Below are positions 5,192-11,298 of a DNA stretch of 12,596 bases, in pieces. The notes beneath the pieces were generated by a model. The model made no database searches and was not told the DNA's origin. It worked only from the letters and a program-made list of their open reading frames with translations. Every line of letters begins with the position of its first letter. The first letter of the stretch is position 1. A program made the position numbers and the translations under genes. The DNA comes from Desulfatirhabdium butyrativorans (GTDB lineage Bacteria; Desulfobacterota; Desulfobacteria; Desulfobacterales; JAIFKL01), in contig DZCT01000110.1 of assembly GCA_022736535.1 (NCBI GenBank), positions 1-12,596 of the forward strand. The letters run 5' to 3'.

Positions 5192-5821
5192 TTATATATA
5201 CGGCGTCTGTCCCTGACATGCCCGGCACACAGCCCCGTGCTTCTCAGGATAAGCTTCCCCGCAGCCGCTACAGATCGCAATACTGCCTTTATGCCGTTTT
5301 TGAAGCAGCTCGGGACGGATTCTCACCTCCTGAAAACTGAAGATTTCCGTACCCGCTTCCCGAATCTGCGCTTTCAGCAGCCTGTCATCCTGATCTTTTT
5401 TTTCGGTCAGTTTTAAAAACCAGTTTTTTATTTCACTCCGATCTGCGATTTTTTTCGGATCAAGAAATACCCGGACGCCGCTGCCCTCATATTTGTCATA
5501 AAGGCTGATGGAAAAACGACCGAAATCAAAGATTTTAAGCCAGCCGTTGCCCACCGTGCAGGGCGTCAGAATCTGTATCACATCGGGAAGGCAGTAAACC
5601 GTTTCGCATAAGGCATCAAACAGGGTATTCGGCGGAAGTTTCCGCAACGCTATATCCACCATGAATCCCCCGACAATAAGCCCCGGTGCCGTATAGCCGT
5701 GAAAAGACTCAACTATTGTCAGATATTCTTCAAAAGAATAACCGGCTATCCCTACAGTGTTTTCAGCAAGGGCGGAAGCCCCCTTCCCCTCATGTTTTTC
5801 CGAATTAAACTCACAATACAT
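5192..5821 (-). CDS. FmdE-family protein with altered N-terminal metal motif
   Basis: The 209-residue protein fits the FmdE family, named from the molybdenum formylmethanofuran dehydrogenase operon but common in sulfate reducers. The N-terminal domain has SFEEYLTIVESFHGYTAPG (29-47); the usual HGHxCPG is here HGYTAPG, so the second His and the Cys are replaced. Downstream, CLPDVIQILTPCTVGNG (77-93) matches the family's C-x2-D-x-I-Q-x-LTGCTxG block. The C-terminal zinc-ribbon has C184-x2-C187-G-E and C199-x2-C202 and ends in TPYI. It is probably soluble and metal-binding; the molecular role of the family is not established. It points away from the AOR operon and shares its upstream region. An AAGGGGA-like sequence (about 5828-5834, minus strand) lies ahead of the ATG. 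Confidence 0.85.
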   Translation of the reverse strand: MYCEFNSEKHEGKGASALAENTVGIAGYSFEEYLTIVESFHGYTAPGLIVGGFMVDIALRKLPPNTLFDALCETVYCLPDVIQILTPCTVGNGWLKIFDFGRFSISLYDKYEGSGVRVFLDPKKIADRSEIKNWFLKLTEKKDQDDRLLKAQIREAGTEIFSFQEVRIRPELLQKRHKGSIAICSGCGEAYPEKHGAVCRACQGQTPYI

Positions 5822-5882
5822 GCGTCTGTCCCCTTTATCATTTTCTTCTTCATGTCATTACAGTTGACAAGCTTATTTACTT

Positions 5883-5911
5883 ATATTAAGACAATAAAAA
5901 GACATTGTCAA
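5883..5911 (-). promoter_or_regulatory. Probable promoter of the fmdE-like gene
   Basis: Read on the minus strand, TTGACA (5911-5906) is followed after 17 bases by TAATAT (5888-5883; four of six to consensus). This places the transcription start some 55 bases ahead of the ATG. GACAAT (5890-5895) and ATTGTC (5904-5909) form an inverted repeat between the two boxes, a possible operator. The prediction comes from consensus only. Confidence 0.4.
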
Positions 5912-6009
5912 TTTTTAACATCGGAACAGCAGAGACGCAAAATTTTGCATCTGCTGCTTTCAGCAGGGGTCTCAGCCTCCTCTTTTTCGGCAATTACTGC
6001 TTTTTTTTC

Positions 6010-6046
6010 TTGACAGACGGTTACAATGTAGCTACATTGTAACCGT
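6010..6046 (+). promoter_or_regulatory. Promoter/operator unit 1: TTGACA with perfect 30-bp palindrome
   Basis: A perfect -35 box TTGACA (6010-6015) is followed 17 bases later by TACATT (6033-6038, four of six to TATAAT). The spacer and -10 box are covered by a perfect palindrome at 6017-6046, half-site ACGGTTACAATGTAG. An even-length palindrome placed over the -35/-10 region is the usual layout of a repressor operator, for example of TetR-family regulators. No regulator gene is in the window. Transcription would run toward the radical SAM gene with a leader of about 250 bases. Confidence 0.6.
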
Positions 6047-6075
6047 TTTTGAGAAGACAGGACTGTATTTTTTTA

Positions 6076-6112
6076 TTGACAAATGGTTACGATGTGGCTA
6101 AGTTGTAACTGT
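6076..6112 (+). promoter_or_regulatory. Promoter/operator unit 2: degenerate copy of unit 1
   Basis: TTGACA (6076-6081) lies exactly 66 bases after the first. The following 26-bp site (6085-6110) matches the core of the first palindrome at 21 of 26 positions, with the same three-base gap from TTGACA. The outer half-sites GGTTAC and GTAAC are kept, but the perfect symmetry is lost. The base triplet at the expected -10 (TAAGTT, 6099-6104) is weaker. It looks like a duplicated operator that gives cooperative repression or a second promoter. Confidence 0.5.
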
Positions 6113-6154
6113 TTCAGATAGGTTTGAGTGATATATATTTGCAGCTTAACCCCT

Positions 6155-6180
6155 GACGAATCAAAATGACGAATCAAAAA
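6155..6180. repeat. 13-bp tandem duplication in the operon leader
   Basis: GACGAATCAAAAT at 6155-6167 is followed directly by GACGAATCAAAAA at 6168-6180. The only ATG inside opens a frame of eight codons, so no leader peptide is claimed. Its role is unknown. Confidence 0.7.
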
Positions 6181-6243
6181 AACAGTCGCTGATTCAGGAT
6201 TGAATCTGTTTTATCCTGTCTGTTAAAATAACAGGACCAAGTT

Positions 6244-6276
6244 ACAAACTCAGTTTCTTCAAGAAACTGAGTTTGT
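6244..6276. repeat. Perfect 33-bp palindrome ahead of the radical SAM gene
   Basis: ACAAACTCAGTTTCTT (6244-6259) and AAGAAACTGAGTTTGT (6261-6276) are exact complements around one central C. In RNA it would form a strong hairpin ending 24 bases before the ATG at 6301. There is no T-run, so it is more likely a REP-like element or RNA-stability/processing site than a terminator. Palindromes of this GTTTCTT/AAGAAAC type are common in intergenic DNA of several phyla. Confidence 0.8.
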
Positions 6277-6300
6277 GATACAAGGCGAGGCAGTCAGACG

Positions 6301-7473
6301 ATGAGAAAACTGACAGAAAATGTCAGGCAATTAAAAAAGATGTATGCTGTCGAAGACGGAAGAGTGAAGGGAGAAGCAGGCTGGGAAAAATTTCCGCTCT
6401 TCTGGTTCATCTTGTTTTTATCATACCGATGCACAAAAAGGTGCAGGTATTGTTATGCCTTCAATCAGGTCGGCGATGATAACAAGCTGGAAATGGATGA
6501 CAATACATTTTCAAGATTGCTGGACTGGATTCCGGAAGTCTGGAGAGCAAACAATGTCAAAGTGAATGTCATTGATTTTCTCGGCGGGGAGCCGCTGCTG
6601 AGAACAGACCGAATCAAAAAAGTGATGGATGCTGTCTGTAAACAGACGGACGGCATACAGGGATTGGTCAATACAAACGGCGATCTGACAGATGCTGTAA
6701 ATTGGGATGATCTTGAAGACATTCAATGGATAACAATCAATATTACAGACATCAGCATTGAAGAACTGTCGAGAAGGATGAAGATCATCGCTGAAAGGTC
6801 AAATGTTATCAATCAGACAATCGCCGCGACTTTGGATGATGAGAATTTAGAGAGAGTGATTGACATATCACGATTCGGAATAGAAAACGGATATCGTTTG
6901 AGATACAGCAAGAATTTATTCAGGGGAGCAGATGCCGAATATAAGAAAAGACTGCTGAAAAAATATCATGAACTCTGCGATTTGCTGGAAAATTATGTTA
7001 TCAGAGGATACGATGTCCATACAACTTTTCTGCTGGATGTGTTGATTCCTTTATGGAATCTTGAATCTTCTCCGTATCTTTGCGGAAAAAGACTTGCTGT
7101 AATATTTCCCGACGGAACCGTGGGTCCCTGCATCAGAAACCATTCGTTTAAAACCGGAACAATATTTGACGCAAATCCGTTAAGCAAAATACAGTGCGAC
7201 ACGTTTCACTATGATGCGGCAGAACCGGATGTCCCGGACGAATGCAGAGTCTGTGAATCCAAAACTGTCTGTCAGGGAGGCTGTCCGAATGATAAACTGC
7301 GGCTCACCGGTAACAGATCAGGAAAATCTGTTCTGTGTGACATTCATAAGGAAATTATTCCCAGATTAAAACATTTGGAAATATTAAAAAGAGGTCAGAG
7401 GTCAGAGGAGAAACGTCCGTCCCTCGAACCCCGAACCCCTTACCTCGAACCTTTTTTAGGAGTTAAAAAATGA
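6301..7473 (+). CDS. Radical SAM/SPASM protein next to a tungsten-type oxidoreductase
   Basis: The 390-residue protein binds a SAM-cleaving [4Fe-4S] cluster through C44-x3-C48-x2-C51 (RCTKRCRYCY), with GGEP at 95-98 for SAM binding. The C-terminal SPASM region has C261, C277, then C315-x2-C318-x5-C324-x3-C328 and C346, a full set for two auxiliary clusters. SPASM proteins commonly modify a peptide or protein. No precursor peptide gene is visible, but the gene overlaps the AOR gene by four bases (ATGA), so the AOR protein or its cofactor is the natural substrate candidate. A family of radical SAM maturases beside tungsten-cofactor oxidoreductases has been described. The last 27 or so residues (from about 364) are encoded by an intergenic-type repeat. 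GAGG at 6287-6290 is a weak ribosome-binding site ten bases before the ATG. Confidence 0.88.
   Translation: MRKLTENVRQLKKMYAVEDGRVKGEAGWEKFPLFWFILFLSYRCTKRCRYCYAFNQVGDDNKLEMDDNTFSRLLDWIPEVWRANNVKVNVIDFLGGEPLLRTDRIKKVMDAVCKQTDGIQGLVNTNGDLTDAVNWDDLEDIQWITINITDISIEELSRRMKIIAERSNVINQTIAATLDDENLERVIDISRFGIENGYRLRYSKNLFRGADAEYKKRLLKKYHELCDLLENYVIRGYDVHTTFLLDVLIPLWNLESSPYLCGKRLAVIFPDGTVGPCIRNHSFKTGTIFDANPLSKIQCDTFHYDAAEPDVPDECRVCESKTVCQGGCPNDKLRLTGNRSGKSVLCDIHKEIIPRLKHLEILKRGQRSEEKRPSLEPRTPYLEPFLGVKK
7391..7457. repeat. GGTTCGAGG-family repeat inside the 3' end of the radical SAM gene
   Basis: GAGGTCAGAGGTCAGAGGAG on the left and CTCGAACCCCGAACCCC plus TACCTCGAAC on the right are the arms of the repeat seen at 1014-1085. 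Here the repeat is in frame and encodes a polar, proline- and arginine-rich tail. It ends just before AGGAG (7458-7462), the ribosome-binding site of the AOR gene. Confidence 0.75.
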
Positions 7474-9440
7474 GATATGCAGAGACAGGATATAATTTAG
7501 AAATTGATTTAGCGACAGGCAACATTGAACGGGTAGAAACGGATCCGAAAATGACGGAACTTCACCTGGGGGGACTCGGCACCAGCGTCAAACTGCACTG
7601 GGACAGGGTTCCTCCTGAAACCAAAGCATTCGATCCTGAGAATCTGCTGATATTCAGTTCCGGTATTCTCAACGGCACACCCGCTTTCAGTGCGAATCGT
7701 ACAGTGGTAACTTTCTATTCTCCTCAGTCGGACCTGCTGGCATATCCGATGATGGGCGGGTTCTGGTCTGCGGAACTGAAGTATGCCGGTTATGACAAAG
7801 TGATCTTTCGCAACAAGTCGCCCAAGTGGGTTTATATCTGGATCAACAACGACAAAGTGGAAATCCGTGACGCCGAACATCTCAAAGGCAGAGGCGCGCT
7901 TGAAACCCAGGACCTTGTTCGGAAGGAACTGAATCAGCCCAACGCTCAGGTGGCGGCTATCGGTCTGGCAGGTGAAAATAAGTGCTTCACCGCATCTATT
8001 GAGCAGTCTCGTTCCAGCGCCAGCCGGCTCGGCGGCGGTGCGGTGATGGGAGACAAAAAGATCAAAGCGGTCGCGGTTCGCGGCACAAAGGATGTCAACC
8101 TTGCCAGAGGCGCCGAATTTATGGAACACATGAAAGGCGTCATGGAATATATCAACTTCCGAAATACAAATCCCATTCAGGATGTCATGACCATCTTGTC
8201 CGGCATCGGCTCTCCGCAGGAAATGGTGCATACGGACGAAAAATGGCACACCGAGAATTTCATGTGGGGGAATGCCCGCACACGCAGACGGGGTTTCTGG
8301 GACGAACACATCTCCAAAGAATGGCCCCGAGTGCAGAAAGAAGGCATCAAGCGTCTCATCAGTTGCTTTAACTGTCCTCAGCACTGCGGCGCATTGATTT
8401 CCTACAAAGACACTCCCCGATACATGGCAAAATGCTTCGGCAAACTGACCTATGCCATGGCAGCTTACGTTGACAATATGGACTTTGCATGGAGAACCCT
8501 GCAACGTGCCACAGAGTACGGGATGGATTCTTTCTCAACCCCGCAGATTATCGCCTTCGGCATCGAGCTTTATGAAGCCGGCATTCTGACCGACAATGAT
8601 TTTAAAGGCGCACCCACGGATAAAGAAGGCAGATTTGTCTGGCTGTTAGACAGGGTTGCCCGTCGGGAAGGCATCGGAGATGTTCTGGCTGACGGCGTTT
8701 ATTATGCTGCCCGAAAAATCGGCAACGGCGCTGAGGCATTTGATCACAATACCATCAAGAAGCATGAGCAATTGCCGCTCAAACTGTCCACGCTGGATCC
8801 CCTTTATTTCCTCATGTATTCCACCAATGAGAAGATCAGCATCACGCAGATTGAAGGAAACTGGCCCCAGGCTGCTTTTCCCACGGCAGAGCAGAGAGAA
8901 AGGTTTGTAAAGGACTGGCCCCAGCTTCCTGATGAAAAGTGGAAGCAGATTCTGCTTGAATGGGAACCCCGGGGAGAAAAAGGGATACCTTATTTCCCGA
9001 CGCCTGATATGTGCAGTGAAATCGTTGACTGGATGGAGATGTTGCACAACATTGATGATGCCTGTTGCGTGTGTGCGGGCATGTCGTCTTTCTGTCTCAA
9101 GCCGCCCTATCACATCCACAATTATCCGAAAATTATCTCCGCGGCGACCGGCTTGGATTTGGACGAAGCCGGACTCAAAAAAATCGTCAACAGGAGCCGG
9201 AATCTGCACAGAGCCTTGAACAACAGACGGGGCATGACAAGAGCGGACGAAAAGCCGCCGGCAGACCACTGGAAGCGCAGATTTCCTGAGCTTGAGGAAG
9301 AACTCCTGTCAACCTATTACAAATTCAAGGGATGGAACAACAACGGTATTCCTACCAGAGAAAGATTGGAGGAACTGGATTTGGGTTACGTCGCCGAAGA
9401 TTTGGAAAAGAGAGGGATACTGAAAGATGGCAAAAATTAA
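7470..9440 (+). CDS. Tungsten-type aldehyde:ferredoxin oxidoreductase family enzyme, BamB-like
   Basis: The 656-residue protein belongs to the AOR family, which holds a bis-pterin tungsten cofactor and one [4Fe-4S] cluster. Family blocks in order: HLGGLGTSV (32-40), ENLLIFSSGILNGTP (57-71), the GLAGENKC...GGGAVMGDKKIKAVAVRGT block (165-206), cluster motif C299-x2-C302-x3-C306, and IDDACCVC (528-535), where D530/C535 fit the fourth-ligand region. E251, H254, E257 and H260 form a spaced acidic/His set, and C322 follows the cluster motif. From memory, C322 is the tungsten ligand and E251/H260 are active-site residues of Geobacter BamB, the dearomatising subunit of class II benzoyl-CoA reductase, also about 653 residues. 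AGGAG lies seven bases ahead of the ATG, and the start overlaps the radical SAM stop. The next gene overlaps by 14 bases. An aldehyde-oxidising role remains possible. Confidence 0.9.
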   Translation: MRYAETGYNLEIDLATGNIERVETDPKMTELHLGGLGTSVKLHWDRVPPETKAFDPENLLIFSSGILNGTPAFSANRTVVTFYSPQSDLLAYPMMGGFWSAELKYAGYDKVIFRNKSPKWVYIWINNDKVEIRDAEHLKGRGALETQDLVRKELNQPNAQVAAIGLAGENKCFTASIEQSRSSASRLGGGAVMGDKKIKAVAVRGTKDVNLARGAEFMEHMKGVMEYINFRNTNPIQDVMTILSGIGSPQEMVHTDEKWHTENFMWGNARTRRRGFWDEHISKEWPRVQKEGIKRLISCFNCPQHCGALISYKDTPRYMAKCFGKLTYAMAAYVDNMDFAWRTLQRATEYGMDSFSTPQIIAFGIELYEAGILTDNDFKGAPTDKEGRFVWLLDRVARREGIGDVLADGVYYAARKIGNGAEAFDHNTIKKHEQLPLKLSTLDPLYFLMYSTNEKISITQIEGNWPQAAFPTAEQRERFVKDWPQLPDEKWKQILLEWEPRGEKGIPYFPTPDMCSEIVDWMEMLHNIDDACCVCAGMSSFCLKPPYHIHNYPKIISAATGLDLDEAGLKKIVNRSRNLHRALNNRRGMTRADEKPPADHWKRRFPELEEELLSTYYKFKGWNNNGIPTRERLEELDLGYVAEDLEKRGILKDGKN

Positions 9441-9960
9441 GAAGACGATCAAGACAATCAAGGTGGATGCTGACAAGTGCAACGGGTGCCGGGGATGTGA
9501 GATCATCTGCTCTTCTTTTCACGCGACGCCGAAATACAGCAGCGTCAATCCGGCAAGGTCCCGTATTCAGATCATTCGTCATCCGCTGAAAGATATATGG
9601 CTTCCGGTATTCGCCGGTGAGTATGCGCCTGCCGAATGTATGGGCAGAGACAAATATGTGATTGACGGAAAGGAATATGAAGAGTGTGCGTTTTGCAGAG
9701 CCGTCTGTCCCTCCAGAGACCTGTTCAAAGAACCCGATTCCGGTCTCCCTCTCAAATGTGATATGTGTGAAGGCGAAGAAGAAGGTCCTCTGTGTGTCCG
9801 CTGGTGTCTCAACAATGTCCTCACTTACGAAGAAAGAGAAGAGGAAGTCGAAGAGCAGGCGGAGATGGCGGAAATGGAAATCGGATTGGAATCATTGATA
9901 AATAAATACGGTTTGGGGAAAGTCGCCGATACGGTTGCCCGGATGACGCAGAAAAATTGA
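9427..9960 (+). CDS. Three-cluster ferredoxin-like electron-transfer subunit, BamC-like
   Basis: The 177-residue protein has 12 cysteines, enough for three [4Fe-4S] clusters: C18-x2-C21-x2-C24-x3-C28; C71 with C87-x2-C90-x3-C94-P; and C111-x2-C114-x8-C123-x3-C127. This is the HycB/DmsB-like arrangement with one motif fewer than the four-cluster proteins, and C71 stands apart from its partners because of an insert. The C-terminal part (from about 135) is acidic and helical and may dock to a partner. The gene starts inside the end of the AOR gene, indicating translational coupling and a fixed-ratio complex. BamC, the partner of BamB, is likewise described with three clusters, so the pair looks like a BamBC core. 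The protein is soluble and cytoplasmic, with no signal peptide. Confidence 0.88.
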   Translation: MAKIKKTIKTIKVDADKCNGCRGCEIICSSFHATPKYSSVNPARSRIQIIRHPLKDIWLPVFAGEYAPAECMGRDKYVIDGKEYEECAFCRAVCPSRDLFKEPDSGLPLKCDMCEGEEEGPLCVRWCLNNVLTYEEREEEVEEQAEMAEMEIGLESLINKYGLGKVADTVARMTQKN

Positions 9961-10012
9961 GAATTGAGAATTGAGAAATAAGAGGCGTTCAATTCTCAAT
10001 TCTCAATTCCTC
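9957..10012. repeat. GAATTGAGAATTGAG hairpin repeat
   Basis: GAATTGAGAATTGAGAA on the left is mirrored by TTCAATTCTCAATTCTC on the right around a short AAATAAGAGGCG-like loop. It starts at the stop codon of the BamC-like gene and ends before the ribosome-binding site of moeA. Left-arm copies have an 8-base period. A one-sided version recurs at 11255-11282. Confidence 0.8.
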
Positions 10013-10030
10013 AGACGGGGAGGTCATAAT

Positions 10031-11254
10031 ATGAAAAAAGAAATGATGGGTTATGAAGAAGCATTGAATATTACCCTTGAAACGATTTCCCCGCTCAACA
10101 GTGAACGGGTTGAACTGACCGAATGCACGGGCAGAATTATTGCCGAAGATATTTATTCGCCGGTGTATTCGCCGTCTGTTGACGCCTCAATGAAAGACGG
10201 TTATGCGGTCCGGTCAGGCGAAATCGCATCAGCAACATCCCAAAACAGGGTGCGGTTAAATATTATCGGAACGGCGGCAGCAGGACTTCCGGCTGATACC
10301 GCGATCAGCAGGGGAACCGCTGTCCGAATTCTGACCGGAGCGAAAATTCCCGAAGGCGCGGATGCGGTTCTTGCAGATGAATTTGCCCGCCGGGAAGGAG
10401 ACATTGTTGCGATTTTCGAGAACGCTGAACCGGGCAGAAATATTCTGCCTAAAGGCGATGATGTCAAGTCCGGCGAACGGATCGCAGCAAAAGGAACCCG
10501 TCTGTCTCCCGGTATGATCGGCATTCTTGCCGCAGCCGGATTCGGCGCGCTGCCGGTCTGTCACAGACCCAGGGTCGCTATTGTCGCTACAGGCGACGAA
10601 CTGCTGGTTCCCGGACAGCCGCCTTCCGAGGGAAAACTCTACGCCAGCAACCTGTATATCTTAAATGCCTGGTGCCGGCGTCTCGGAATGACAAGCACCT
10701 TGTCGCTTGTAAAAGACAGTCCCGACAGCATTACTGAAAAATTAGCCGAATCCGTTGCAGCATCAGACGCGGTGATGACGATTGGCGGGGCATGGACCGG
10801 GGATCGGGATTTTGTTGCAGAGACGCTGAATGCCCTCGGCTGGAAACAGCTTTTTCATCGGATTCGGATGGGACCCGGAAAAGCCGTAGGCTTCGGTGTG
10901 CTGAACCGAAAACCGATTTTCATGCTTCCCGGAGGTCCTCCGTCCAATCTCATGGCATTTCTTCAGATTGCGCTGCCGGGTCTTTTAAAACTTGGCGGCT
11001 GTATGCGTCCTTATCTGCCCCGGATGAGGGTGAAACTGAGCGAAACGCTCAAGAGCCGTGACATCTTATGGACGCATTTTGTCTATGGAACTTTCAGGGA
11101 CAGCGAGGAGTATTCTTTTTTTGATCCCGAACCGCTCAGATTAGTGGCGGACCGGTTAAGGTCCATCGCCAGAGCTGAAGGCGTGATTGCGATTCCGGAA
11201 GGGGTGAAATCCCTGCTTGCGGGCGATGTGATTCCGGCGCAACTGCTGGTGTGA
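10031..11254 (+). CDS. moeA: Molybdopterin molybdotransferase MoeA, divergent
   Basis: The 407-residue enzyme inserts molybdate or tungstate into adenylylated molybdopterin in the cytoplasm. Seen in order: SPSVDASMKDGYAV (47-60; the usual SAMDGYA has a lysine before the Asp), GTAAAGLP...GTAVRILTGAKIPEGADAV (80-113), the MoaB/Mog-like domain with VAIVATGDELLVPGQ (182-196), TIGGAWTGDRDF (250-261; standard proteins have GGVSVGxxD), and GPGKAVGFG...FMLPGGPPSNLMAF (281-310; standard GNPVS). The C-terminal beta domain (about 325-407) ends with AEGVIAIPEGVKSLLAGD. The changed loops suggest a paralogue, perhaps tuned to tungsten for the neighbouring AOR enzyme; this is inference. The frame extends 20 codons upstream, but that part is repeat sequence. 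ATG 10031 has GGGGAGGT at 10017-10024, six bases ahead. Confidence 0.92.
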   Translation: MKKEMMGYEEALNITLETISPLNSERVELTECTGRIIAEDIYSPVYSPSVDASMKDGYAVRSGEIASATSQNRVRLNIIGTAAAGLPADTAISRGTAVRILTGAKIPEGADAVLADEFARREGDIVAIFENAEPGRNILPKGDDVKSGERIAAKGTRLSPGMIGILAAAGFGALPVCHRPRVAIVATGDELLVPGQPPSEGKLYASNLYILNAWCRRLGMTSTLSLVKDSPDSITEKLAESVAASDAVMTIGGAWTGDRDFVAETLNALGWKQLFHRIRMGPGKAVGFGVLNRKPIFMLPGGPPSNLMAFLQIALPGLLKLGGCMRPYLPRMRVKLSETLKSRDILWTHFVYGTFRDSEEYSFFDPEPLRLVADRLRSIARAEGVIAIPEGVKSLLAGDVIPAQLLV

Positions 11255-11282
11255 CTGAGAATTGAGAATTGAGAATTGAGAG
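11255..11282. repeat. GAATTGAGAATTGAG tandem repeat, one arm only
   Basis: The octamer GAATTGAG is repeated about three times between the moeA stop and the HdrD-like gene. Unlike 9957-10012, no complementary arm follows, so no hairpin forms. The open frame of the next gene enters this repeat, creating a possible but doubtful TTG start at 11269. Confidence 0.8.
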
Positions 11283-11298
11283 AGGATGGGTAAAGACA

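Noticed and set aside
6047..6300. Precursor peptide gene for the radical SAM protein, or a molybdenum-cofactor riboswitch
   Set aside because: The longest frame from an ATG examined there is eight codons, and the region is explained by short repeats and palindromes. I could not recognise a conserved riboswitch architecture by eye.
7509..8504. Long minus-strand open frame of 331 codons opposite the AOR gene
   Set aside because: The plus strand encodes unmistakable AOR-family motifs through the same bases; the antisense product has no coherent composition or domain.
9971..10030. N-terminal extension of moeA
   Set aside because: It is translated from the GAATTGAG hairpin repeat, while ATG 10031 has a good ribosome-binding site and matches the expected MoeA N-terminus.
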